From assembly GCF_002214465.1 (NCBI RefSeq), contig NZ_CP015101.1:1681013-1745012 (forward strand): a stretch of 64,000 nucleotides of DNA, given 5' to 3'. The position numbers and the translations under genes are program-made. This stretch comes from Thermococcus barossii (lineage in GTDB: Archaea; Methanobacteriota_B; Thermococci; Thermococcales; Thermococcaceae). Below the pieces are notes generated by a model. That model was not told the DNA's origin. It searched no databases and was given only the letters and a program-made list of their open reading frames with translations. This document shows, piece after piece, positions 35,118-43,912 of the stretch (position 1 is the stretch's first letter; each line of letters begins with the position of its first letter).

Positions 35118-35876
35118 ATGAATGGAGACGTTATCAAGACTGGGATAGATGAGCTGGATTCCATGCTCGGGGGTGGCATTCTCGACGACAGTCTGGTGCT
35201 GGTAATCTACGACACGAACTCCTTTGGATGGGTGCTGGGTGTAGAGGTCTTCAGGAGTCTGGTCGGCAGGAACGGCTTCGGTGTCGTCACCAACTACTCG
35301 TTTCCCCTGAGCCTGTTACAGAAGTACGGTAGAATGCTCGGTTTCGATGTGAAGAAGCTTGGGGAGTCAAGGGACATGGCCATAATCGATGTCTTCAGTG
35401 CAGTTAACGGCATAATTTCCGATCTTCCCTTCGTATACTCTCCGGGGGAGATAGACGCCAGCACGTACCTTCCGAAGATGGTCTCCGTTTACTACGAGAT
35501 ACTCGGTGAAATTGGGGAACGAAAGCCCATCGGCCTCACAATAACTCTGGACGGCTTCGCGTACCTTTTCGGAGAGGAATCCACGATGAAGCTCCTGCAG
35601 AAGAACCTTGTGATGAAGGAATCAGCCAGGATTTCTGAACATAGAAAGAGGCCCGTCAACATATTCCTCCTCAACAGGGACAGGGTTTCGGAACGCTTCA
35701 TTTCCTGGATATCACAGTACTCCGAGCACATTATAGAGTTCAGCCACGGAGAGGCTCCGGGCGTTGAAAAGATGGTCGTGAGAAAGTCCCTGCTGCCTGA
35801 CTTTGAGCCGTGCACCGCAGAGTTCCGCTTCTCCAGGGGAAAGATAAGAATAGTCCCAGAGCGGCTGGAGGTTTAG
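35118..35876 (+). CDS. Degenerate RecA/KaiC-like ATPase-fold protein
   Basis: A 252-residue protein whose start, VIKTGIDELDSMLGGGILDDSLVLVI, matches the KaiC/RadA-type entry to the P-loop, but the Walker A position reads YDTNSFGWVLG (about 31-41) without the GKT/GKS. Later ITLDGFAYL resembles Walker B. It may be a non-catalytic partner of another RecA-like protein, or a structural relative. ATG 35118 follows GTGGGGCGT. It diverges from TtuA with about 70 bp between them and ends next to the convergent M50 gene. Confidence 0.75.
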   Translation: MNGDVIKTGIDELDSMLGGGILDDSLVLVIYDTNSFGWVLGVEVFRSLVGRNGFGVVTNYSFPLSLLQKYGRMLGFDVKKLGESRDMAIIDVFSAVNGIISDLPFVYSPGEIDASTYLPKMVSVYYEILGEIGERKPIGLTITLDGFAYLFGEESTMKLLQKNLVMKESARISEHRKRPVNIFLLNRDRVSERFISWISQYSEHIIEFSHGEAPGVEKMVVRKSLLPDFEPCTAEFRFSRGKIRIVPERLEV

Positions 35877-37010
35877 TCAGCCGACGAGATTCGCCAGCGC
35901 GGGCCACAGGTTCAGCGCCAGCAGGAAGAGGCCAACGCCTATTGTGAAGTACCGCACTGGCTTGGCCACGTTCTCCGGCAGGTAGGCCTTGACAACGTCG
36001 TCAAGCATCCTCCCGCCGTCAAGGGGAACGAGTGGGAAGAGGTTCATAAGGCCGATGCCTATGTTGAGAACGTATATCCAGTAGAACGTGAAGAACAGGG
36101 GCAGTACGATGTTCTCGTAGCCTATCTTTGATACGACGTGCTGGGCAGGGTAAATGCCAATATAGCCCTTCTCTGGGTTCTCAGGATGAGCTCCGAGCTT
36201 CAGCTGGAGGTTCAGCTCCTCCCCGTTGCGCAGGACCGTGAGGGTCACAACCTGACCCGGCTTGGTGGTGTTCATAAAGTTGATGAACTCTTCCATGTCC
36301 TTTATCTGATGCCCGTCCATTGCGATTATGATGTCTCCCTCCTGGAGAACGCCAAAGGCGGGTCCGTCCTCCAGAACCCCCGAAACGAGTATGCCCGCTG
36401 GCTGAAGAACGGGAGTTATGGCGAAGTTTATTATGAGAAGGGCTATGAAGGCAGTTACTATGTTTGCCAAGGAACCCGCGCCGTAGACCCTTAGCCTTGA
36501 GCGAAGCGGGGCTCTCTCCAGTTCCTCCTCATCCGGCTCAACGAAGGCACCAGGTATCACCGCGAGGAGAACCAAGCCCACTGATTTCAGGGGCAGGTTT
36601 TCCGCCCTTGCCACTATTCCATGGCTCAGCTCGTGAACCACCATGACGACGGCGAGGGCAATGAGGCCGTACCAGAGGGGTATGGTCACGCCGGGTATAA
36701 CGAGCTGGACTCCCGACTGCTCGCCGCCGGTTTGTATGGTTCTCATCGCCGTCCTGAGGAGGGCGTAGAAGACGTAGGCCATTCCCGCAAAGCCCAGCAC
36801 TATTCCCACATCAGCATAAACCTTCCAGAAGCGCTTGGATTTTTGGGCGAGGCTGTCTATGAAGCCAAGCAACCTTTTTGTCCGCCACATGGCGATGAAG
36901 AGGTCAACCGTAAGGCCCTCTTCCTTCTCCTCCCTTCTTCCGAAGAGGGCGTAGAGGATTATCCAGAATGCAGCGATGCCGATGATGGCTGCGATGAGGG
37001 TGCTGTTCAT
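35877..37010 (-). CDS. Site-2-type M50 membrane metalloprotease with PDZ domain
   Basis: A 377-residue intramembrane zinc protease. The HEXXH motif is HELSH (VVHELSHGIVARAENL), the third ligand is in LVPLDGGRMLDD near residue 340, and a PDZ domain lies between (VLEDGPAFGVLQEGDIIIAMDGH). About six spans; the second half of the motif set faces the membrane. ATG 37010 follows GGTGGCCCAA. Members of this family release membrane-bound regulators or clear signal peptides; the substrate here is unknown. Confidence 0.93.
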   Translation of the reverse strand: MNSTLIAAIIGIAAFWIILYALFGRREEKEEGLTVDLFIAMWRTKRLLGFIDSLAQKSKRFWKVYADVGIVLGFAGMAYVFYALLRTAMRTIQTGGEQSGVQLVIPGVTIPLWYGLIALAVVMVVHELSHGIVARAENLPLKSVGLVLLAVIPGAFVEPDEEELERAPLRSRLRVYGAGSLANIVTAFIALLIINFAITPVLQPAGILVSGVLEDGPAFGVLQEGDIIIAMDGHQIKDMEEFINFMNTTKPGQVVTLTVLRNGEELNLQLKLGAHPENPEKGYIGIYPAQHVVSKIGYENIVLPLFFTFYWIYVLNIGIGLMNLFPLVPLDGGRMLDDVVKAYLPENVAKPVRYFTIGVGLFLLALNLWPALANLVG

Positions 37011-37059
37011 TTGGGCCACCTAATAAAGGCTTTCCGGTGGGGTTTAAAAATGTAGTGCG

Positions 37060-37962
37060 CTATCTGTTAAAGTGCAGTATTTTTTTGATGTATTCCAGGG
37101 AGCGTGAGTCAAAGGCCAGTTCCATCAACTTTCTGTAATTTTCAAGGTTGAATGGGGCCATTGCTATTGAATGGATAAGGTACTTTAATCCCTTTTCTGG
37201 ATGGCCGCTAAGTAGGAGGAGTAGTCCCATCTGGCTCAGATGAATGCTGAGAACTTCCGGGTTCCTCCAGATGTCGGGGTGCTTTCTAATGAACCTTTCC
37301 CTTCCGGGGATGTATTTCCCCATGTTGAAGGATATCTGCCTACCATGAACATAATATTTAGCAACGATTTCGCTGACGTACTCAAACTTGTAGTGCTTTG
37401 CTATCCTGAGCCACATGTCCCAGTCTTGGGAGCTGGTCAGCTTTGGGTCGAAGAGTCCCGCCCTCTTAAAGCATTCTCGTCTTATGAGCAACGTGGGACT
37501 TCCTATGAAGTTCTCCCGGAGGAGCGGTTCATACACCTCGCCCCGATACCTTGGCAGTCTCTTACCTAATATTCTGCCATCCCGCTGTGAGACGTAATAG
37601 AATCCTCCGTAGACCACCCCGAATTCCCTTCCGAGGTCTTCGAGCTTCCTTACCTGAGTTTCCAGTCGGTTAGGGAGCCACTCATCGTCGTCATCTAAGA
37701 GGGCTATGAACTTTCCCCTGGCCTTCTTTATTCCGATGTTCCTCGCGACTGGCCCACCGGAGTTCCTCTTGAGGCGTACGTACCTTATTCTCCCGTCCTT
37801 TATACTCTCCACAACCTCGGGAGTGTTGTCAGAGGATGCATCATCAACGACTATCAGCTCGAAGTCCTCAAACTCCTGGCTAAGTACGCTCTCTATTGCC
37901 CTTTTCAACAGATTCGAGCGGTTGTACGTGGGTATTACGACGGATACTGTTGGTTTAACCAT
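37060..37962 (-). CDS. Glycosyltransferase family 2
   Basis: A 300-residue GT2 enzyme: SVVIPTYNRSNLLKRAIESVL, ELIVVDDASSDNT, RNIGIKKARGKFIALLDDDDEW (the DxD donor-binding acidic run) and WLRIAKHYKFEYV are all visible. No membrane anchor is seen. GGAGGT precedes ATG 37962, and the start overlaps the end of galU by 8 bp, so it belongs to the galU/ugd operon. It probably transfers a UDP-sugar residue in surface glycan synthesis. Confidence 0.9.
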   Translation of the reverse strand: MVKPTVSVVIPTYNRSNLLKRAIESVLSQEFEDFELIVVDDASSDNTPEVVESIKDGRIRYVRLKRNSGGPVARNIGIKKARGKFIALLDDDDEWLPNRLETQVRKLEDLGREFGVVYGGFYYVSQRDGRILGKRLPRYRGEVYEPLLRENFIGSPTLLIRRECFKRAGLFDPKLTSSQDWDMWLRIAKHYKFEYVSEIVAKYYVHGRQISFNMGKYIPGRERFIRKHPDIWRNPEVLSIHLSQMGLLLLLSGHPEKGLKYLIHSIAMAPFNLENYRKLMELAFDSRSLEYIKKILHFNR

Positions 37963-38833
37963 CAAGAACCTCCTGGAGTACTTTCTGCAGGTGTTTGGTT
38001 ACATCGTTTCTTAACTCCTCCCTCGCAAGACTCAGCTCTAGGTTGGCCAGTATAAATCCGAGCTTACTTCCCACATCGTACCGTTTACCCCCAATCTTCC
38101 TCGCAAACATCTTTCTTTTCTTTAAAAGGATTCCAAGGGCATCCGTGAGCTGTATCTCGCCTCCCTTCCCGGGAGGTGTCTCCTTAAGAGCATCAAACAC
38201 CTCCGGTGGTAGGACGTATCTTCCTATTATTGCCATATTACTTGGTGCCTCCTCAGGTGAGGGCTTCTCCACGAGGCCATTAACCCTGTAAAGGCCGTCC
38301 TCAACTTTTTCTCCATCAATGATTCCATACCTACTCACGAGTTCAGGGGGAACCTCTTCCACACCAATGACAGCCGCGTTCCTCCTTTCGGCGATTCTCA
38401 TAAGCTGACCTATCGCTGGCCGCTGGCTTATTATTATGTCGTCTCCGAGAAGAACTGCGAAGGGTTCCCCGTTCACGTGCTTTTCCGCGTGGAGTATTGC
38501 ATCACCAAGGCCGAGGGGCTTCTTCTGGCGGACGTAGTAGATGTCCACCATTTCCCCAATCTCCTCAATCTGCCTTAACTCGTTAACCTTGCCCTTCTCC
38601 CTCAAATAATACTCCAGCTCGAAGCTCCTATCAAAATAGTCCTCAATTGCACGCTTGCCCTTCCCTGTGATGATGAGAATATCGTCGATTCCTGCTCTAA
38701 TGGCCTCTTCAACTACGTAGTGAATAACCGGACGGTCAACTATGGGGAGCATCTCCTTGGGCATTGACTTCGTTATCGGAAGCATTCTCGTCCCAAGCCC
38801 GGCCGCTGGGATGACAGCCTTCCTAACCCTCAC
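37955..38833 (-). CDS. galU: UTP-glucose-1-phosphate uridylyltransferase
   Basis: A 292-residue nucleotidyltransferase that makes UDP-glucose. Motifs: IPAAGLGTRMLPITKSMPKEMLPI (UTP/Mg-binding GxGTR and catalytic KE), PVIHYVVEEAI, VLLGDDII and GLVEKPSPEEAPSNMAIIGRYVLP, the whole GalU pattern. GTG 38833 fits GGGGGTGTGCTG spacing and overlaps the end of ugd (GTGA). Its product feeds the next enzyme, Ugd, and the GT2 gene downstream. Confidence 0.93.
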   Translation of the reverse strand: MRVRKAVIPAAGLGTRMLPITKSMPKEMLPIVDRPVIHYVVEEAIRAGIDDILIITGKGKRAIEDYFDRSFELEYYLREKGKVNELRQIEEIGEMVDIYYVRQKKPLGLGDAILHAEKHVNGEPFAVLLGDDIIISQRPAIGQLMRIAERRNAAVIGVEEVPPELVSRYGIIDGEKVEDGLYRVNGLVEKPSPEEAPSNMAIIGRYVLPPEVFDALKETPPGKGGEIQLTDALGILLKKRKMFARKIGGKRYDVGSKLGFILANLELSLAREELRNDVTKHLQKVLQEVLDG

Positions 38834-40113
38834 CAGCACACCCCCTCGTAAACTCTCGCCGTCTCCTCCGCCTTCCTCACGCGCCTGCCGTCGATGACAA
38901 TCTTACCTGAGTAATCCAGTTCCTCGAATTCACTCCACTCCGTGACGATCAGGACAATGTCGGTGGCTTTAAGAACATCAGTGGCTGAGTCAGCGTACTC
39001 AATCCTTTCCCCAACGTCGGGATATGCCCTCTTGAAGTTCTCCATCGCCTGCGGGTCGTAGGCAATAACCCTGGCACCTTCCGCTAAGAGTTTTTTAACC
39101 ACAACGTAAGCCCTTGTTTCTCTAACGTCGTCAGTGTTGGGCTTGAAAGCTAACCCCAAAACTCCAACCGTTCTTCCCCTCAGCTCGGGAATGTGCTTCT
39201 TGAGGAGTTCAATGAGTTTAAGAGGTTGCCTCTCGTTCACTTCAACGACAGCTTTGAGGATTATCGGGTCTTCCCCGAGGTCTTCAGCCTTCCTGATCAA
39301 CGCCCTCGTGTCCTTGGGGAAGCAGGAACCGCCCCAGCCGATTCCAGTCCGGAAGAAGTGCGGGCTAATCCGGTGGTCGAGGCCAACACCCTCGAAGACC
39401 TTCCACGAGTCGATACCGAGCTTCTTGCAAACGTTTCCAATCTCGTTGGCGAAGCTGATTTTTGTAGCCAGAAAAGCGTTCGAGGCGTACTTAATCATCT
39501 CAGCCGTTTTGATGTCAGTGAAGAGCTTGGGAGCACTTATTAGCGCGTAAAGCTCCTCAAGAACTTTCCTCGTCTGCTTGTCTATGACTCCGATAACAAT
39601 CCTGTCCGGGTTGAGGAAGTCCTCCAAGGCAACGCCCTCACGCAGGAATTCTGGATTCATTGCCAAACCAAAGTCTTGAAAGGCTTTTTTGCCGGATTCC
39701 TCCTCAAGAATTGGCTTGACGACTCCCTCTGTGGTTCCTGGCAAAACCGTGCTCTTGACGACGACAACGTGGTAAGAATCCTTCTCCTTCAGGATTTTCC
39801 CGATTTCTCTGGAGGCTTGTTTAACGTAGGTTAAGTCGATTGAACCGTCTTCTCTTGAGGGGGTTCCGACGGCTATAAACGTCACGTCGGAGTTAAGGAT
39901 TGCCTCGCGGTAATCTCTGGTCGCGTAGTACTTTCCTTTGAACTCCTCCATGAGTTCCGCGAGGCCTTCCTCGTAGATGGGCGGTTGTGAGTTGCTTATC
40001 ATGTTGATTTTTTTCTCGTCAACGTCCACGAAGATTACTTCATTGCCAAGCTTGACAAACCCCATTCCAGTGACAAGGCCCACGTAGCCGGAGCCGATGA
40101 CCGAAACCTTCAT
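38830..40113 (-). CDS. UDP-glucose 6-dehydrogenase
   Basis: A 427-residue NAD-dependent enzyme oxidising UDP-glucose to UDP-glucuronate. The N-terminal GSGYVGLVTGMGF is the NAD site. FLREGVALEDFLNPDRIVIG, TAEMIKYASNAFLATKISFANEIGN and GWGGSCFPKD (catalytic Cys within GGSCFPKD) are family signatures. GGTGATAGAATA precedes ATG 40113. It heads the leftward ugd-galU-GT2 operon. A second, different nucleotide-sugar dehydrogenase is at 41315. Confidence 0.93.
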   Translation of the reverse strand: MKVSVIGSGYVGLVTGMGFVKLGNEVIFVDVDEKKINMISNSQPPIYEEGLAELMEEFKGKYYATRDYREAILNSDVTFIAVGTPSREDGSIDLTYVKQASREIGKILKEKDSYHVVVVKSTVLPGTTEGVVKPILEEESGKKAFQDFGLAMNPEFLREGVALEDFLNPDRIVIGVIDKQTRKVLEELYALISAPKLFTDIKTAEMIKYASNAFLATKISFANEIGNVCKKLGIDSWKVFEGVGLDHRISPHFFRTGIGWGGSCFPKDTRALIRKAEDLGEDPIILKAVVEVNERQPLKLIELLKKHIPELRGRTVGVLGLAFKPNTDDVRETRAYVVVKKLLAEGARVIAYDPQAMENFKRAYPDVGERIEYADSATDVLKATDIVLIVTEWSEFEELDYSGKIVIDGRRVRKAEETARVYEGVCW

Positions 40114-40166
40114 TATTCTATCACCTGATATCCATAGGGTGTGAACTTAATAAAAAGGTGATGTTA

Positions 40167-41297
40167 ATGGAAAGAAAAAAGGTCTTTATGCTGCTCACTA
40201 ACCCCTTCAAGCCGGATCCTCGTGTGTATAAGGAAGCTAAAACTCTTATTGAACTTGGTTTTGATGTGACTGTGATAGCCTGGGATAGGGAAGGGGGGTA
40301 TCCTTCTCACGAAGTCATCGAAGGAATTGAAGTTTATCGGGTACCACTTAAATCAAAATACGCCTCTTTTGCTGATTTCTTTTTAAAGCTCCCATTGTTT
40401 TATCTTAAAGCCTTTTTATACGTCGTTAACAATCGAACCGGATTTTATGCAATTCATGCGAATGATTTTGACACAGCACCTTTGGCTTTCTTTTTATCTC
40501 GGCTTCTTGGGGCGAAATTTATCTATGATGTTCATGATCTGTATTATACTCGCATTTCTTTGCTTGAAGAACGGGAAAAGGATACTATTCTGAGAAAACT
40601 CTTTCGGACTGCTGAAATTCTGTTTGCTAAATTGTCTGACTCGGTGATAACCGTAAGTAGGTCTGTGGGGGGAGAGCATGAAGGATTCAAAGAATTCTTT
40701 GTAAGGAATGGCGTCATGCCGGACAAGATATATGTGGTATGGAACACTCCAGATTTGGACCTTTTCCCCCTGCTAAAACGACAGAAGCATAAAGGACTCA
40801 TTGTTGGGTATATTGGAACAATACGCAGTGTTTCTAATTTCATTCCTCTGTTTGAGGTTGCTCGAAGAAATAGGATATTAAAGATCCTCTTCGTAGGAGC
40901 CGGGGCTTCTAGGGATAAACTTCAAGCGTTAATATCCAGAGAGTACCCAGATATCAATGTAGAATTCGTGAAACACGTTCCTTATCAACAGGTTGCCAAG
41001 TATTATGCAGACTGTGATGCTATATACTCGGTCTTTCCTCTTACCGAGAACATAAGAAGGACTTTTGCCGTGAAGATGTTTGAGGGCGTTGTGATGGGAA
41101 TCCCAGTGATAGTCAATAAAGACACATTGATGGAGGATTTCATTCACATTCATAGGTGTGGGGTGGCGGTAGATATTTCATCCAATGACGTGGAAATGGC
41201 AATTGAAAAATCTCTAAAAATCAAACCTCCGGCGCAACTTAGAGACAAATGGAACTGGGAAAAGAACAAAGAGACGATAAAAAAGGCATATGAGTGA
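40167..41297 (+). CDS. GT4-type glycosyltransferase
   Basis: A 376-residue retaining glycosyltransferase of the GT-B fold. PFKPDPRVYKEAKTLIELGFDVTVI is the usual start; IVGYIGTIRSVSNFIPLFEVARRN and the acidic-helix region AVKMFEGVVMGIPVIVNKD (E-x7-E-like) are typical. ATG 40167 follows AGGTGAT. The AT-rich codon usage contrasts with ugd, next door. It opens the imported-looking glycan block 40167-45508. Confidence 0.85.
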   Translation: MERKKVFMLLTNPFKPDPRVYKEAKTLIELGFDVTVIAWDREGGYPSHEVIEGIEVYRVPLKSKYASFADFFLKLPLFYLKAFLYVVNNRTGFYAIHANDFDTAPLAFFLSRLLGAKFIYDVHDLYYTRISLLEEREKDTILRKLFRTAEILFAKLSDSVITVSRSVGGEHEGFKEFFVRNGVMPDKIYVVWNTPDLDLFPLLKRQKHKGLIVGYIGTIRSVSNFIPLFEVARRNRILKILFVGAGASRDKLQALISREYPDINVEFVKHVPYQQVAKYYADCDAIYSVFPLTENIRRTFAVKMFEGVVMGIPVIVNKDTLMEDFIHIHRCGVAVDISSNDVEMAIEKSLKIKPPAQLRDKWNWEKNKETIKKAYE

Positions 41298-41314
41298 GTC
41301 TTTATGGCAAGTAG

Positions 41315-42631
41315 TTATATTTTCATGCAAATCCTAACTTTTTTCTTAATTTTTTCACATACAACGTTTCTTGTATCGATGATGACCTTTCTGGGATTCT
41401 CCGTCAGGAGTTTGGGAAGGGTTTCCTTGAACATGTCATGGTCAGTGACTATAACTACAGCATCTGCCCATTTAATGACCTCATTAATGTCCTCCGAACT
41501 GAATAGTCCAGCTTTTGTTTTAATGGTCTTTGAGTAGGGGTCATGAACTCTAACCTTGGCTCCTCTTTCAACGAGTTCTTCGATAATTCTAATTGCTGGA
41601 GATTCGCGGGTGTCACTTATGTTTTTCTTATATGCAAGTCCAAGCACTGCTATTTTTGATCCCCATAGCTTCATGTTGATTTTTCTTAGTCCCTCTTCAA
41701 GCAGGTTTACCGTATGGATAGGCATATAGTCATTTATCTGCCCTGCAGTTTCTATAAATCTGGGTATGAATCCATATTGCTTTGCCTTGTATGAGAGATA
41801 AAATGGATCCAGTGGGATACAGTGCCCTCCAACTCCAGGCCCCGGATAAAACGCCATGAACCCATAAGGTTTAGTCTTTGCAGCGTCAATGACTTCCCAG
41901 ACGTCAATCCCCATTTTTTCAAATATCAGTGCAAGTTCATTCACTAGTGCAATGTTGACGTGCCTAAATATGTTTTCGAGCATTTTCACAGCCTCGGCTG
42001 TCTTGCAGTCCCGGACCTTGATGACCTGGGTAATGATGGAGCTGTAAAGGAGGGCCGCGATTTCAGTGAACTCTGGTGTTAATCCGCCAACGACTTTGGG
42101 TGTGTTGCTAATTGTGTATTTTTTGTTTCCAGGATCCACGCGCTCGGGAGAGTATGCAACACCAAAATCCTTTATTGCGGTTAACCCACTATATTCCTCA
42201 AGTATTGGAACCAAGATTTCTTCTGTGGTTCCTGGGTAAGTCGTGCTTTCGAGAATTATAAATTGTCCCTTGTTGAGGATTTTTCCAATGGACATTGCAG
42301 AGGACTTTATGAAGCTTAAATCCGGTGTTTTATCTTCTCTCAATGGGGTGGGGACGGCGATTATTATAAAGTCGCATGCTTTGAGGTCGTTAATATTATT
42401 TGTTGGCTTAAGATTGCTAAGATTTATGTCTTCATTTTTTATGTCATCTATGTATGAAACACCTTTTTTCAACATCTCTATTTTGCTTTCTGCTATATCA
42501 TACCCGATGACTTTGAACTTTTTTGAAAATTCTATAGCCAGTGGGAGCCCTACATAGCCTAAGCCGACAATACCTACAATTGTGGTGTTATCTAATATCT
42601 TCCTCTCGAGTTTTTTCAGCCAGTTCTCCAT
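41315..42631 (-). CDS. Nucleotide-sugar dehydrogenase (UDP-ManNAc/GlcNAc dehydrogenase type)
   Basis: A 438-residue enzyme of the WecC/WbpA-type dehydrogenase family. NAD site VGIVGLGYVGLPLAIEFS; ESTTYPGTTEEILVPILEE; AEAVKMLENIFRHVNIALVNELAL; catalytic Cys in GVGGHCIPLDPFYLSYKAK. The HCIPLDP form is characteristic of UDP-N-acetylated sugar dehydrogenases and differs from the SCFPKD of Ugd, so two different uronic acids are probably made in this region. The gene faces the two GT genes and is AT-rich. Confidence 0.88.
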   Translation of the reverse strand: MENWLKKLERKILDNTTIVGIVGLGYVGLPLAIEFSKKFKVIGYDIAESKIEMLKKGVSYIDDIKNEDINLSNLKPTNNINDLKACDFIIIAVPTPLREDKTPDLSFIKSSAMSIGKILNKGQFIILESTTYPGTTEEILVPILEEYSGLTAIKDFGVAYSPERVDPGNKKYTISNTPKVVGGLTPEFTEIAALLYSSIITQVIKVRDCKTAEAVKMLENIFRHVNIALVNELALIFEKMGIDVWEVIDAAKTKPYGFMAFYPGPGVGGHCIPLDPFYLSYKAKQYGFIPRFIETAGQINDYMPIHTVNLLEEGLRKINMKLWGSKIAVLGLAYKKNISDTRESPAIRIIEELVERGAKVRVHDPYSKTIKTKAGLFSSEDINEVIKWADAVVIVTDHDMFKETLPKLLTENPRKVIIDTRNVVCEKIKKKVRICMKI

Positions 42632-42757
42632 TTTGTGATCCCTCCAGGTATCTAGTATAGTGACTCTTCAAAATCTTTTTCTTTAATCTCTTCTTTAATT
42701 TCAAAAACAGGGCTAAATCTTTTAAGAGGAAAGTTGGGTACTTATCAAGGGGTATCT

Positions 42758-43906
42758 ATGAATGAGTTTAATGATAAAAATCTGCTAATAATTGCCAACG
42801 GGTTCCCTGCCGGGACGCTTTCAATCCATACTTTTGTGAAAGGGAACGTTGATGCCCTAAAAGAACATTTTAACGAAATATATGTAATCTCCCCATACCC
42901 CCGCTGGTACAGAAGAGAGCTCCGGGATTATTCTTATGATAATGTTAGAGTGTATTATCCCAGATTTTTTCATGTCCCCATAGAGCTTTTTAGAAGGAGA
43001 CTTGGAGACAACTTCTTTAAAGCTGCTGTGAAAGTCATCAAACGTGAGAAGATTGAATTTGATCTAATCCATGCTCATTTCACATGGCCGGCAGGGTATG
43101 CTGGAGCCAAATTGAAGGGGAGACATGGAGTTCCTCTTTTGATCACAACACATGGTCTTCACGTGACTCGGTTGGAGAATCTAAAAAAAAGACATGCTCT
43201 GAACACATGGAATTCCGCTGATGCCATAGTTAATGTATCGCGCAAGTGTGTGGAACTTTTAATGACTTTAGGTGTACCATCTTCTAAGTTGTACTATATT
43301 CCAAATGGGGTTGATCTTAAGAAATTTTATCCAGTTGACCCATTCATCGCAAGGGAGAATCTTGGAATATCCACTCGCAAGAGAGTCATTGTAAGCGTCG
43401 GAAATCTTGTGGAAAAAAAAGGATATACTTACCTGATACAAGCTGCTAAAATAATCCAGAAAATAAGAAATGATTTTGTAATTTATATTGTTGGAGGGGG
43501 ACCTCTATATAGTCGTCTCCAGAAGGAGGTACAAAATCTTAAGCTCCAAGAACATGTGGTTCTTGTGGGTCCCAAACCCCATGAAGAGGTGCCCCTTTGG
43601 ATGAATGCTGCAGATGTATTTGTTCTTCCAAGTCTGGTAGAAAATTTTGGCGTTGTTAATATTGAAGCTATGGCCTGTGGAAAACCGGTAATCTCAACAT
43701 ACAACGGTGGAAGTGAGGAGATAATAATTTCCGAAGACTATGGATTCCTTTGTCCTCCGAGGGATCCAGAATGTCTGGCGGGGAAGATTTTAATGGCACT
43801 TGAAAAGGAGTGGGATAGGGAGAAAATACGTAGATATGCGGAGCAGTTCACATGGGATTCTGTTGTGAAGCAGATTTTGAATGTGTATGATGAAATCCTT
43901 AGGTGA
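42758..43906 (+). CDS. GT4-type glycosyltransferase
   Basis: A 382-residue GT-B glycosyltransferase. HTFVKGNVDALKEHF, FDLIHAHFTWPAGYAGAKL, VSVGNLVEKKGYTYLIQAA and the donor-binding segment LPSLVENFGVVNIEAMACGKPVIS (E-x7-E) are all clear. AAGGGGTATCT precedes ATG 42758. The following AlkP-like gene begins 7 bp after its stop, so they are cotranscribed. AT-rich. Confidence 0.9.
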   Translation: MNEFNDKNLLIIANGFPAGTLSIHTFVKGNVDALKEHFNEIYVISPYPRWYRRELRDYSYDNVRVYYPRFFHVPIELFRRRLGDNFFKAAVKVIKREKIEFDLIHAHFTWPAGYAGAKLKGRHGVPLLITTHGLHVTRLENLKKRHALNTWNSADAIVNVSRKCVELLMTLGVPSSKLYYIPNGVDLKKFYPVDPFIARENLGISTRKRVIVSVGNLVEKKGYTYLIQAAKIIQKIRNDFVIYIVGGGPLYSRLQKEVQNLKLQEHVVLVGPKPHEEVPLWMNAADVFVLPSLVENFGVVNIEAMACGKPVISTYNGGSEEIIISEDYGFLCPPRDPECLAGKILMALEKEWDREKIRRYAEQFTWDSVVKQILNVYDEILR

Positions 43907-43912
43907 CACATT

